64,000 nt of DNA from Eustoma russellianum (Eukaryota > Streptophyta > Magnoliopsida > Gentianales > Gentianaceae): assembly GCA_036186865.1 (NCBI GenBank), contig AP025043.1, forward strand, positions 34,061,657 to 34,125,656, read 5' to 3'. The notes under the pieces were generated by a model, which saw only the letters and a program-made list of their open reading frames with translations, was not told the origin of the DNA and did no database searches. Numbering within the stretch: the first letter of the stretch is position 1; each line of letters begins with the position of its first letter. Of the stretch, positions 33,053 to 45,449 are shown piece after piece. The position numbers and the translations under genes are program-made.

Positions 33053-36000
33053 TGTTGGACCTGTATAGCACCACTAGAGGGGGGGGTGAATAGTGGATTA
33101 GCGGAAATTACACTATAATTACCTTCAAAAACTTGTTTGAAGACCCCTTTGCCTCTTTAACCTCAGGTTCTGAAAATTCCAGAAACAGTTCACTACTTTG
33201 AACGTTTTGGTTGAACCACTTATACACCTGTGTAAGCTCTCAAACTTGGCAGAGATCAAGTTTAGAATGTTTATAGTATGTCATAAAAATTTCAGTCAAT
33301 TCCAAGCAAGTTAGCACGTTCAAATAAGCAAGAGAAGTAAAGTGTGCAATTCTGGCAGTTTCAGGCAGAATGTTAGCTTAACTTCAAACAACAATATCTC
33401 AAAATCTACCCGTGCTATTTTGATGAATCTTATGTCAAATTAAACCTCAAGATGTCTAGTTTAATTTGATATAAGGCTCACTCCAAGATTCGAAGGATAG
33501 CCTATTCAAATTGCACAAGTTTGCACACTGGTCAGAATTGTTCACAGAATGTAGCAACAATTTTGTGAAGATGATTTGAATATGCTAAACACCTTAGAAT
33601 TTAGTGATTCTTGCGGCTACTGAAAGCTAACACATTGAAGTATAACATATCCAAAATTCATGCAATTCTAAGACTGTTTGCTTGTTCAATTATGCGTGCC
33701 AAGTTAGTGTAACTTTCAGCCAGAAAACAGTAAGTGCAGGAAATAAGTAAAGAACACAAGGAATTATCCTGGTTCGGTCAATGTGACCTACTCCAGTCCC
33801 AAGAGACACCTTCTCTTGGATTTCACTAATCACCAAACACCAAAGTCACCTTACAAAGCCAAAGGAAGAAGCTTTTCACCAACTTCTTCAAGAGGCTGCA
33901 CCAAAACTGAAAATCAGCACTAGTTTGTTTCACCTTTGCACCTTTGCACCTTTTGCTCACCTCTAAGGAGTAAGCTTTATACACCAGCTTCTCCCTTACA
34001 ATCTATCGTTTGAAAGGTGTTAAAATAACAAGAATTGAAGAACTATACAATCATAAAGCTTGCTACAAATGTGTTCTTCAATAGAGAAGAGAAGAAGAGA
34101 AGTATAGAGACAAAGAGCTGATTTGTCTTGCTTGCTTCTTTGCTTTCGTTGGTGTGCCTCTCTTCTTCATCCTTGGAGCTATTTATAGCCAAGAGGACAG
34201 CCTATAGGCTCCTCAAAATGGACGTTGGAATGGTTGAAGATAAGGAGAAAATTCAGCACCTTTTTAGCTACCAAAATTCAGCATTTGACTTTCAAGATAA
34301 ATCTGAATTTTTGAATGCTTTGAAATAGTCTTCCAACCTGAATATTTATCCCATTGTAGCCGTTGGAATGAGATGTAAAATAGCTTCATTTGACCACTTA
34401 AAATCAGCTCCAATCAGCAATATCCATGTGTAAATAACTTGCCATGTATGCAGCAAATTTTATCTCCTCATTTTGAATACTACATGAACGTTGGAATGAG
34501 GTGGAAAAAGGCTTCATTTGAATGTCACATGAACGTTTGGAATGCCTACAATCAAGGCATTGGATAATAGTTCAAAGATAAAGATAAATCAGCCAAGTTT
34601 GAATTGATCTCCAATATAGCCGTTGCTCCTTTCTTGGTTGAGAGATTTTTGCTCCAACTTTGAATAACAAGTGGACGTTGGAATGTAGCTAAAAGATAGA
34701 GAGAATTCAGCTTGACTTGGTCTTCAATCATATAGCCGTTTGTAACCAGCTTGGTTGAGAGATTTTTGATTCAACTTTGCTACATTGTAGGACTTGCTTT
34801 TTGTCACACATTATAACCTGAAATTTTGATCATATACCATACGAAAATATTGCTCCATCTTTGACCAAAATAGCCGTTGTAATCATCACAAGAATAGCCA
34901 AGAATAATCATTTAAAATCAGCACCAAAATAGGATGTAATTCAACTTTTCTTGACTTGTTCAAAATCTGAATGTTTGAACATAATTTGTGCGCCCAAATC
35001 CGTGTGTAACCATATAATATATAGTCACTTATGTCTTCAACATGTAGCATAGAAAACCATATGAAGAATACCAAGAATTCCAAGAAAACCATAAATGTGA
35101 TAACCATAACATAAGAATTCCACTTGATATGCCATGCTGCCCGTTTCCATAAATATAGGGCACGTACCATATGTGACATAAACACATATAAACATCATAT
35201 AAGTAATATATAACATGTTGGAAGATCCATTGGCAAGTGAAAAGACCAGAATACCCCTCAGCACAAAAATAGGAATTTTGTCCTAGGATGAACCTAGACA
35301 TGGTGCTGCTCCAGATTCATTTTTGCCATGATGTGACATGACTTATAAATGTGTCATATGATCATATAAATCCGTTGGAAGAAGACCAAATAAGAATGAG
35401 AAGTCCAAACGGTGAAATTACCAAAATAGCCCTTATATAGGTCAATAAGCTTCCCACCGGGTCAATTCAGTTTTAACCCGTGCCAAGCATGCCTTTCCTT
35501 AGCCAATTAGATTCTAAATTGAATAAGAATCATGTGGGCTTTTGAATGACTCAATTTGGAGTTCATTTGCCCAAGATATGAACCAAAACCTGCAATAGGA
35601 TACTAAACCGAACAATTTGCCTTATATTGTAAGTCATATGACTTCAAGGCTTGGTTAGACCATATTATCAACATGTATTGGCATATATATCTTCTAAGAT
35701 CAGTTTGAACAACATGTATTGGCATATATAATCTAAGATCAGTTTGAACATGTCTTGATTAAGATATGTGATTGAATTGGCCAAGTTCAATCTCATGATC
35801 TTAATCAAACTTGTTCAATCTTGATTCATTCAAGCAATTTCACATTTAGCTCATAAGTTCATAAGTTCATGCCTTGCCAAAACAATTTCACATTTAAACG
35901 TTACACATACATGCTCACATATGCATCTTGCAATCATTCAAACATGATATATCTATTTGCAATCATCATAACAATTACACATATGCACACATATACATTT

Positions 36001-36067
36001 TGCACAACAATTACACATATGCACACATATACATTTTGCAATCACTCAAACATAATATATCACAACA
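33053..36067 (-). repeat. S3 5' LTR (3015 bp)
   Basis: Same length as the 3' LTR, with a single difference noticed. TATAAATA at 34180-34187 (minus). Followed on the right by GTAGG, the second copy of the target duplication. Confidence 0.95.
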
Positions 36068-36072
36068 GTAGG

Positions 36073-36821
36073 AACGGAATGGGTGTTGTAAATTGACTAT
36101 TTGGGTTGGTAATTGATGATTGGTGTGGTCAATTTGGATATTGGTTGGTCTAGGACAGAATTTGAACAAAATTCAAATTCTAGGGTTAGGGTTTATTTGA
36201 ATGAATTGGGATCTTTAGAATCTGATTGTATTTGGTAAAATTGGTTTAGGGTTTTCTGTTTGGGGTGTAAATAGGGCTATTTGGGATCAGCTTGGCGAGT
36301 TTTAGAGTTGGGTTGGGGTGCGGGTGGTTGGGCCGTGGGGTGTGGGGCTGGTTTTAGGGTTTGGTTGGTGTTGCAAGTAGGTTGTGAAGATAAGCACACG
36401 TAGGACTACAAGATTTATAGCATGAAATCAATCACAATGCGAATCTTATACAATCATCACCAACTAAAAGCTTCGGTAGCAACAAGATGATTTGAAACCG
36501 AGGTAGCTTTATACGATGATGGTTGGAATATTTTGAAGAAGGCTGAATGTAACCTAAAAATGCAACGAACCTTAATTTGTTCAAGTTTGAACGACTTAAA
36601 ATCAGATTGTGATGCGAAAAGAAAATAATGGAAATGACACTTGAATGATGAAAAGCAAAATGCAGCAACGTGTAAGGACTCAACGCAATGTTTTGTTTTG
36701 GACGTTTTTTTTGAATGAAATGCAAGACAAATGGCGTGTAGAAGGAGGAGTAGAAGAATGACTCAACTGAAATTGAAATGACTAGACTCAAACGAAAATG
36801 ATATATGGTGGAATAGAGTAA
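36073..36821 (-). other. G4 leader, PBS-proximal part
   Basis: Continuation of the leader broken by S3. Contains a hairpin-forming conserved block at 36466-36510 and several GGGTTTAGGG-like words that do not form an array. No coding frame is supported. Confidence 0.72.
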
Positions 36822-36837
36822 CCTGTCTCTGATACCA
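36822..36837 (-). promoter_or_regulatory. G4 primer-binding site (initiator tRNA-Met)
   Basis: TGGTATCAGAGACAGG on the minus strand, three bases from the LTR end at 36841. Confidence 0.87.
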
Positions 36838-36840
36838 ATT

Positions 36841-38097
36841 TGATGCGTGCAACTCGTGGGCTCCAACGATTCCACCTTCCAAACGTCCTTCACAAAGGGT
36901 TAGGCACAAGGAAGAAGACTTCCCCTTGCTTCCTTAGTGATTAAAAACGTGTGGATTAAACGAATGAGCAAGACCAACACTTCAAGATGGTCGTTGATCA
37001 GGCAAACCAAAACGGCCCTCCTGGACGACACCTTTAAGCAATGGCAACACCTTCAATATGCTCACTTTTGAAGGATCTTAACCTAGGTTTTTAATGCAAA
37101 ACCAAGAAAACAAAGCATCACACAAAGTGAATGAAATATCAAGAATTGTTATTCATCAAAAGGTGTCTTTCAAGCGTCCCCCTAAGGCTCTATTTATAGG
37201 CTGAACTTGAGCCTTAAAATATCTAGAACTAATTCAAAATAAATCTAGCTAACAATGTTTGAAAATTGAAAATTATTTAAATTCAAAGCTAAAACAAATT
37301 CTAGCTAAAACTTCAAATCTTGCAAGACATTATCTTCAATGAATCTGGTCATGTTTGATGATGAGATTGGCGTTTTTGATGACTCATGAGGCTGTTGGAG
37401 ACTTGATTTGATGATGATAAAGTGGTTGGAATTGAATTCAAATGTTGATTGAAGATTGAATTCAAATTGAGTTTGAATTTGAATTCAAACTTGGAATCAA
37501 ATTTGATTTGTGATCTATCCTCATCTTTGCTTCAAGATGGGCGTGTGGTTTCTTCAAAAAATGGCTGAAATCTTTATCTTGAATTTGAAGGCCTAATCTG
37601 GTTGAAACTTGAATTTTAAATCGTGGCTCCTTTTTGAATTCCATATGGCCGGCCCCTCCTTTGGTGGATGAAGATACTTTGATTTCAACTTGATCAAGAG
37701 ACTCTATCTTGGACACTTTTGAATTTGTCTTAGCATAGACATTCTCTTCGAATATTCTCTTGAAACATTCTCTTGAAATATTCTCTTCAACATTCTCTTG
37801 AAACATTCTCTTCAAACATTCTCTTGTACCTAATTTACCTACAAAGCAAATACATAAAACTAAGATCACACGACACAAAATAAAATCCAAACAAACAAAA
37901 AGTGTAGACGTGCATGTGATACATGCTCAAGTTGAAGGTTCAATGAAATGAACCCAAGGAGTCTTAGGTTCATTTGAACATGCTTGTACAAGAAGGTGGC
38001 AACTTGATGACAAAGTTCCTTTGCCCTCCTTCTTGTCATAGGACCTTTGACCTCTTGATGGGGCCCTTGATCCTCATCGGACCCTTGATCCTCATCA
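36841..38097 (-). repeat. G4 5' LTR (1257 bp)
   Basis: From TGATGAGG (minus, at 38097) to CGCATCA (at 36841). It includes the pol-tail code near its start, TATAAATA at 37191-37198 (minus), a short minisatellite (37740-37826) and a 19-bp duplication at its very edge (38071-38097). It lies against G5 pol in opposite orientation. Confidence 0.85.
37740..37826 (-). repeat. 13-bp minisatellite in the G4 5' LTR
   Basis: Same unit as at 19357-19482 but about three units shorter. Confidence 0.83.
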
Positions 38098-38102
38098 CAC
38101 CA

Positions 38103-40831
38103 TCCGAATTATCACCCATTAGAGGAATAGAACACCAAATTGATTTTGTCCCAGGAGCCATGCTACCAAATCGCCCAGCCTATCGAGCCAATCCTGAAGA
38201 AACCCAGGAAATCCAAAGGCAAGTAGAGGAGCTCCTAGCGAGTGGACAAGTCCGAGAGAGCCTTAGCCCATCAGCCGTCCCAGTCATTTTAGTACCCAAA
38301 AAGGATAGAACTTGGAGAATGTGTACCGATTGCCGAGGCATAAACAAAATTCCCATCAAGTATAGATACCCCATACCTAGGCTGGATGATATGTTGGATA
38401 TGTTGCACGGATCTAAATTCTTCACCAAAATCGACCTTAAGAAGGGTACTTCCAGGTACGCATTAGAGAAGGGGACGAATGGAAGACTGCATTCAAAACC
38501 AAGTTTGGGCTCTATGAGTGGTTAGTGATGCCCTTCGGGCTCACCAACGCCCCTAGCACCTTTATGAGGCTAATGAATGAAGTCTTACGAGCGTTCATAG
38601 GAACGATTTGTTGTTGTTTATTTTGATGATATCCTAATCTATTCCCAAACCATAGAAGATCATCTTGACCACATTAGGGCCGTTTTTGAGAAGCTTAAGC
38701 AAGAACAACTTTATGCCAACTTTAAGAAGTGCTCTTTTTGTTTGGAACGTGTAGTTTTCTTAGGCTTTGTCATTTCGTCTGAGGGAGTAGAAATGGATGA
38801 GGAGAAGGTTAGGTCAATTGTGGAGTGGCCTATACCTAAGAATGTATGGGAAGTTCGCAGTTTCCATGGATTTGCAAGTTTTTATAGACGCTTTGTCAAA
38901 GATTTTCTTCCATAGCTGCACCCCTAAATGAAAATGTGAAAAAAGATGTGCCTTTTAGGTGGGAAGAGCCATAACAACAGGCATTTGACAAGCTTAAACA
39001 TAGGCTAACCACTGCACCCATACTTAGGCTACAAAATTTTAACCAGACTTTTGAGATCGAGTGTGATGCAAGTGGAGTGGGTATAGGCGCAGTTTTGACC
39101 CAAGGTAAGAAACTCATAGCCTATTTTAGTGAGAAGTTGAAAGGAGCTGCATTGAATTACTCTACCTGTGATAAGGAACTTTATGCCCTCATGAGATCCC
39201 TACAAACTTGGCAACACTATCTTCAACCTAAAGAGTTTGTGATCCACATTGACCACAAAAGCCTTAAGTATATTAAAGGGCAGGGAAAGTTGAACAAAAT
39301 ACATGCCAAATGGGTAGAGTACATAGAACAATTTCCTTACGTGATTAAGTATAAACAAGGAAAGAACAATATAGTTGCCGATGCCCTCTCTAGGAGATAC
39401 ACATTAGTGACTACATTACCCTCACGCTTCTTAGGATTCGAATCACTTAAGGAATTGTACCTGAATGACCATGACTTTGGCACCATTTTCGAGGCTTGTA
39501 AAGAAGCACCATTTGGGAAATTCTACATACATGAAAGTTACCTTTTCAAAGAACATAAGTTGCGTGTTCTCCAATCATCCCTACGAGAAGCATTGACTAG
39601 AGAAGCCCATGGGGGAGGTTTAATGGGTCATTTCGGAGTGTTCAAAACCCTTGAAACTCTTAAGGAACATTTCTATTGGCCCCACATGAGAGTAGACGTC
39701 GAGAGGTTGTGTGGTAATTGCATCACTTGCAAACAAGCCAAATCCAAGTCCCAACCACATGGCTTTTACACGCCTTTACTCGTCCTTGATTTTCCTTGGA
39801 TTGACATTTCCATGGACTTTGTTTTAGGACTTCCTAGGTCTCGAGGAGGGCGCGATAGCATTTATGTTGTGGTTGACCGATTTTCAGAGATGCTTTCACT
39901 GCATGTAGGAAAGTTGATGATGCCACACATGTTGCTGATTTGTTCTTCAAAGAAATTGTGAGATTGCATGGCATGCCACGTACAATTGTAAGTGATAGAG
40001 ATACGAAAATTTTTGAGTCATTTTTGGCGTGTTTTGTGGGCTAAACTTGGTACACAATTGTTGTTTTCAGCCACTGCACACCCACAAACTGATGGACAAA
40101 CTAAAGTTGTTAATCGTACTCTTTCTCACCTTTTGCGTGCCATTTTGCAAAAACATATTAAACATTGGGAAGATTTTTTTACCATATATCGAATTTGCAT
40201 ACAATAGGAGTGTCCATCACGGTACCTTGCATAGTCCATTTGAAATTGTGTATGGCTTTATCCCCTTATCTCCCCTTGATTTGATCCCTATTTCCGTGCA
40301 TGAACGTTCAAGTCTTGATGGTAAACAAAAAGCGGAAAAGATAAAGAAACTGCATGAACAAGTTAAAACACAACTTGAAAAGAAAAACAAAGCTTATGAA
40401 AGACGAGCTAACAAACATCGAAAACGAGTTGTGTTTAAACCTGGAGATTTAGTGTGGTTACATTTGCGCAAAGAAAGATTTCCCAATGAGCGAAAGTCAA
40501 AACTGTTACCTAGAGGAGATGGACCTTTCAAAGTTTTGAAATGCATAGGTGACAATGCAATCCTTGATCTTCCTGAAAGGTATGGTTCCATTTCGCCTAC
40601 TTTTAGTGTTGCAGACCTCACCCCTTTCTCTGATGACCTTTTTGATTCGAGGATGAATCCCTTTGAAGAGGGGGGATTGATGAGGATCAAGGGTCCCATC
40701 AAGAGGTCAAAGGCCCTATGACAAGAAGGAGGGCAGGAGAACTTTGTCATCAAGTTGGAACCTTCTTGTATAAGCATGTTCAAGATGAACCTAAGGTTCC
40801 ATGGGTTCACTTCATTGAACCCAATCTTTGA
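38103..40831 (+). pseudogene. pol: G5 pol fragment (RT, RNase H, integrase), heavily broken
   Basis: Recognisable pieces in order: RT start (LSPIRGIEHQIDFVPG; VPVILVPKKD), RT core with YFDDILIYS in another frame, RNase H (GIGAVLTQGKK), the integrase zinc region (HGGGLMGHFG; CGNCITC), integrase core and tail (WVHFIEPNL, stop 40829-40831). Lesions I can place: one-base loss near 38440, one-base gain near 38602, a frameshift near 38906, an in-frame TAA at about 38970, and further frameshifts near 39887, 40011, 40172 and 40670. The element is dead and older than G4. Confidence 0.88.
40665..40676 (+). promoter_or_regulatory. G5 polypurine tract
   Basis: GAAGAGGGGGGA directly before the LTR start TGATGAGG at 40678. 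As in G4 and G7 it lies inside pol. Confidence 0.82.
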
Positions 40832-43800
40832 AAGTTGATGCATGTGCGTGTGTGTGTTTTTATCTTGTTTCTTGTGATCTTTGTTTTATGTGTTTTCTTT
40901 GTAGGTAAATTAGGTACATGGAAATCCAAAATAAAATGGAGGCCCAAAATGAGCAAGCTAGGTGTGTGTTGCAAAAAAGGGAGACAAAAGGAATGTTGTC
41001 TTGAAGATAATGTTTGTCTCCACAAAGACATTCAAATGTGTCCAGGATGGAATCTCTTGTTCAAATTGAAATCAAAATCATCTCCAAATACAACAAGGGG
41101 GCGGCCATTTTGAAGCAAAAAGGACGATGATCAAATTGAATTTAAATTCAAAGCTAAACTTGAATTTAAATTTAACCATGATTTGAATTTAAGTTTCAAC
41201 CAATTTGAGGCTTACATTTCAAAAAGAATTCAGCTATTATCTCAGCCAACCTACATGCCATTTTGAAGGAGAAAGGAAGGATAGATTCCAATTCAAATTT
41301 AATCCAAGTTTGAATTCAAATTCAAACTCAATTTGAATTCAAACTTCAACCATCATTTGAATTCAACTCTAGCCATGTTATCATCATCAAATCAGATTCC
41401 AAGACACCTATTGGACATGTTAACACGGCTAGAAGGAGTGAGGAAGGATATCCAACAATCAAATTCAAAGTGCACTCAAATTCAAACTTAACTTGAATTC
41501 AAACTTCACCAAACTTTTGAATTCAAGTTCAAACACCTTCTACTCATCAAATCAGCTCCTTCAAGGCATCATGTTTGTAGATAAAAAGGGGTTTGAGTGA
41601 TTTTCAAATACATGATTTAAATGTGCACAAAAATGAGAATGACGTAAAACGTGTGCATGATAGACATGTATGCATGATACATTGTTCATTACTTACCTTA
41701 TTTAGCTCATATATAATGTTGTGGTACTAACGAGCCATGAAGCGTTAAAGCTTACATCATATGGCAAACATTTGTTGTGTTTATACTATTTTCAGGTGCC
41801 ACCATTAATGAACTAAACTAGTTCATTAAGTGAAGTACTTAGTTAATGAAACTAAGTAGTTCATTAAAGGAAGCTACATTTGGAAAAGACACAAAGGCAA
41901 CAAGGCTAAGGAAGGAAAGTCTCCTCCTCCTCTCCTTATTAAATATACACGCCATACATACATATATATACATATATTTTCAGATTTTTTGAATAAGGCA
42001 CATACACATGTATTCCAACGTACTACCGACACGTTATATATTTTACGTACGTACGTTAACGTCACACCACTATACTTAACTCATATTTATGAGTATATTC
42101 AGGTCTTATATCATATGATATAAGATATGGTGATGACAAATTTAAATACGACACGATAAAAGGTTCTAAACCGAAAATTGTCGTAACGGGCGAATACCGA
42201 AACTTCGCCAACGTGTCACGTACTTGCCATAAATAGATGGCCAGCCCATATATCTCAAAAATCATTATTATTTTCGTGGGTTACATGTAATATTCAGCCA
42301 AAAATACTTTCCATGTTGGCACACACAAATTACTCCACATTAAGGCCAAAATGTGAAGATTCCAAGTTTAATTTTGTCACATGTTAATGGTACCACTTTA
42401 GACCAGCCAAGTGCTGAGATTTAAAGTATATATTATACATATTATGTATAACATAATATATATAACATGTGCAAAAGTTGGAATTTAAATTAGAGAAAAA
42501 TCAGGTAATCGATAAATATCGAAAATTCGGTTTTCTACACACACAACACATGGAACGTTTTTGGTACATCATGTGACACGTATCTAGACACTTTTTACAT
42601 ATGTTATACATTTTAAAGTGTTCTAGAAAATTAAATTAAGGGCTAATTGGAATATAACATGTGTGTATTATTAAATGTGTATTATTTTACAAAGTTAGCA
42701 AAAATAAATTTCAGCACATGCACATACATATCCAACGCCACCTACAGCTGAGATGGAGCTTATTTGGAGCCTTGTTGGCATATTTATTGGTCAAGGATCA
42801 ATCATGCAATGTTGGTGAATTAAAGAGAGAAGCTACAAATGGTAAGAATTCAAAATTTGTCTCTCTTATAACACATGCTGAAAATTTCAGCATGCTACAC
42901 AAGGCTGGCCGATTTTTTGACATAAATGTGATATAATTTGTCATCTTTTATTGTGTGATTGATTGGAAGAAGAAATGGAAATGATTTGAATATTATTTAA
43001 ATTAATAAAGTGTGATATTCTACATATCACACATGCTGAAATTTTTTTCAGCATGTGTGAGACATAGAGTGGCCAAATTATTGAGCATAAAGACGTCCAT
43101 GTTCATTTCCAATGTGATAAAGTTATTTACCATCAATTGGTGATTCATTTTATAACGAAAAATTAAATTAAATTTGGCATTATTTTGAATGAAATGGAAT
43201 GATGCACATGCTGAAAATTCAGCATGGCATGGCCGAATTTTTGGCTCAATTTTGTGAGAAAATTGTCTTGCAACATTTATGTGATAATCTTATGATTTAT
43301 GGAAATTATTTTGTGATGATTTTGGCACATGTTTAAGTGTTATTCTCAGATTTTTTCAAGTCATCAATGATGACAACATTCAACCAATCATGAAGTGCCA
43401 AGTAAGCGAAGCTTAAATGATCATCCAATAAAAAGATGCCAAGTAAGCAAGGCCTTGTCAAAATGATGTCCTACATTCTCCCAAGGACTTTGAAGATAAT
43501 TTTCAAGAGGGGGAGGCACCTACAAGGAGACGGCTACATGGCATAAAAAGGAAAGAAGAGAGCAAACAAAACAAGTACAAGTATTGCAAATCAAAGTGAT
43601 CAAAAAGCCTAGCTCTTCTTCTTCTACATTCTCTTTCTTTCTTTCTTCTTGTAAGCCTATTGTATTCATATCTTTCAATCTTGAATAGGCTTGATATAGA
43701 CCACCACTCATTATATATCTTTGTAAAAGATTGATCAAGGTGTGATTAATCTTCGTTCTTGCGAGGTGGTGGTGTTCGTGCAAATTGTATTCACCGTACA

Positions 43801-45132
43801 AGGTTTGTAAAGGGTTGGAGTTAGGTGTAACTCTATCAACCCTGTGGTAAGGTGTTTTTGAGTTGTGTGATTAGTGTGAACCAAGAAAGGTGTTCCTTGA
43901 AGACTGGAGTAGGTTGTTGATAACCAAACCAGTATAAAATTCTTGGTGTCATTTACTTTCAGCATTTACTTTCAGTTACTGCACAATTTACTCTTTTTGT
44001 TGGCGTTCAAAAAAAAATAGTAAACGACTTTCAAAAATCACAAAAATTTCCAGAAACATAGCCACACGTTCTAGGGTTAATTTGGCACAAGTTTCAACCC
44101 TTTTGGATAAGTATAAAAGTTCTGAGACTAGTGCAGTCTGATTTTCAGACTTGCAAAGTTTGAGACTTTGATTGTAGTTGACCTACTTCCCAAAAGCATT
44201 TTGTAAAACTATTTCAACCCACTTAAATATAGTATACAAGGAGTTAGTGGTCAAATTTTCAGAGCATTTGGACATACACACAAATAGGAATAAATTTTTC
44301 AAAACCGTCTATCGTTTCTGGCAGATTCGAGCAATCTGATTTCCAATGGTTTTTGAAGGGGTTAAAGGTTGAATTTTAATTTGAAATTTTTAGGGGACCC
44401 TCATAACATCTGAGGCTAAGTTCTCTCGAAATTTCATAATTTTTGGAGACCTATAACCTGGTTTTAAAAACGTTTTAAAACTGGTCCTGAAAACAGAATC
44501 TGTTTTCAGAAGTTGAATTGTTTAGCTTTAAACAAATTTTAAAAACCACATTTTCCGCACCACCTATTCAACCCCCCCTTCTAGTGGTGCCTTACAGATC
44601 CTACAATGTTGACCTCTTACACGGCTGGATGCATAATGATAACATTTTGCTAGATTTCAGATTTTAGCTAGAATTTGTTTTAGTTTTGAATTCAAACAAT
44701 TTTCAATTTTCAAACATTGTTAGCTAGCTTTAATTTGAATTAATTCTAGACATTGTAAGGCTGATAGGACGTCAATCTCAGCCTATAAATAGAGCCTTTT
44801 GGGCGCCTAGGAAGACAACTTTTGATGAATAAGAATTCTTGATATTTTTCTTCACTTTGTTTGAGATTTTGTTTTTTGGGTTTTGCATTAAAAACCTATG
44901 TTAAGATCCATCAAAGTTGAGCATTTTGAAGGTGTTGCCATTGCTAAAAGGTGCCTTCCAGGAGGGCCGTATTGGTTTGTCTGATCAAAGACCATCTTGA
45001 AGTGTTGATCTTGCTTATTTGATCCACACGTTTTTATCACTAAGCAAGGGGAAGTCTTCTTCCTTGTGCCTAACCCTTTGTCAAGGACGTTTGGAAGGTG
45101 GAATTGTTGGAGCCCACGTCTTGCATGCATCA
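40678..45132 (+). repeat. G5 3' LTR (about 1420 bp without the S5 insert)
   Basis: Starts TGATGAGG, contains the last 51 codons of pol and a long stretch of repeated AATTTGAATTCAA words (41130-41540), is interrupted by S5, resumes at 44606, has TATAAATA at 44784-44791 and ends GCATCA. Confidence 0.82.
41576..44605 (+). repeat. S5: solo LTR of a second Sirevirus family (3030 bp)
   Basis: Starts TGTAG and ends CTACA, and is flanked by the perfect duplication ATGTT (41571-41575 and 44606-44610). The right edge (CCACCTATTCAACCCC ... CTAGTGGTGC) matches the edge of the S1-S4 LTRs, but most of the body does not, so it is a different family. No gag, pol or PBS is present, so the internal region was probably lost by LTR-LTR recombination. 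A TATA-like CATAAAAAG lies near 43542. No coding region is supported inside. Confidence 0.9.
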
Positions 45133-45419
45133 AGTTCAAAGATGGAGATTAAATTACATTCAAACTTCAAGCCAAACTTGAATTTAAATTCAATCATTAT
45201 TTGAATTCAAGTTTCAACCATTTTGAGCTTTAGATTTCAAGAAAGTCTCAGCCTTATCTTGAGCCATTCCACACGCCAACTTGAAGGATAATGAAGATGA
45301 GATCACAATTCAAAGTTGGACCAAGTTTGAATTCAAATTCAAATTCAATTTGAATTCAATCTTCAACCAACATTTGAATTGAACATCTCAGCCACTTGAA
45401 GACCCTCCCACACACCATT
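45133..45419 (+). repeat. G6: old gypsy LTR fragment
   Basis: About 290 bases resembling the early part of the G5 LTR (41110-41400), with repeated TTTGAATTCAA words. It is probably the element into which G5 and then G7 inserted. CCATT at 45415-45419 would be the left target copy of G7. Confidence 0.65.
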
Positions 45420-45449
45420 TGATACGAATATGGTTCGTATGTTGATGTT

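Larger units (their letters stand above)
24884..36067 (-). mobile_element. S3: complete, very young Sirevirus with a gag deletion
   Basis: The element is 11,184 bp with two LTRs of 3015 bp each, PPT, pol, gag and PBS, flanked by the perfect 5-bp duplication GTAGG (24879-24883 and 36068-36072). By eye I found one base difference between the LTRs (T at about 27156 against G at about 35325). The pol is intact, while the gag lacks codons for 230 residues near its N-terminus. It is inserted in the leader of G4. Confidence 0.95.
18472..38097 (-). mobile_element. G4: decayed CRM-like element split by S3
   Basis: On the minus strand: 5' LTR (38097-36841), PBS, leader (interrupted by S3 at 24884-36067), broken gag and pol, PPT, and a 3' LTR that lacks its last 18 bases at 18472. 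The right LTR edge sits inside plus-strand pol of G5, so G4 inserted into G5; CACCA at 38098-38102 is the right target duplication. The left duplication and the 5' part of G5 have been lost by deletion. Confidence 0.85.
38098..45132 (+). mobile_element. G5: old CRM-like element, 3' part, holding S5
   Basis: Plus-strand pol from the protease-RT linker to the end, PPT and a 3' LTR split by the solo LTR S5. The 5' part (LTR, gag, protease) is gone: the left side was interrupted by G4 and the far side of G4 does not resume G5. It is related to G4, though the LTR lacks the minisatellite. The LTR ends GCATGCATCA at 45132; the expected target copy would be AGTTC at 45133-45137. Confidence 0.83.

Noticed and set aside
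36180..36270. GGGTTTAGGG-like words in the G4 leader (also 24825-24850) as interstitial telomere repeats.
   Set aside because: The words are isolated and imperfect, with no array of the plant telomere unit.
38061..38130. Inverted junction between minus-strand pol tail and plus-strand RT, read first as a palindromic rearrangement.
   Set aside because: It is the 5' LTR edge of G4 inserted into G5 pol, with CACCA at the border.
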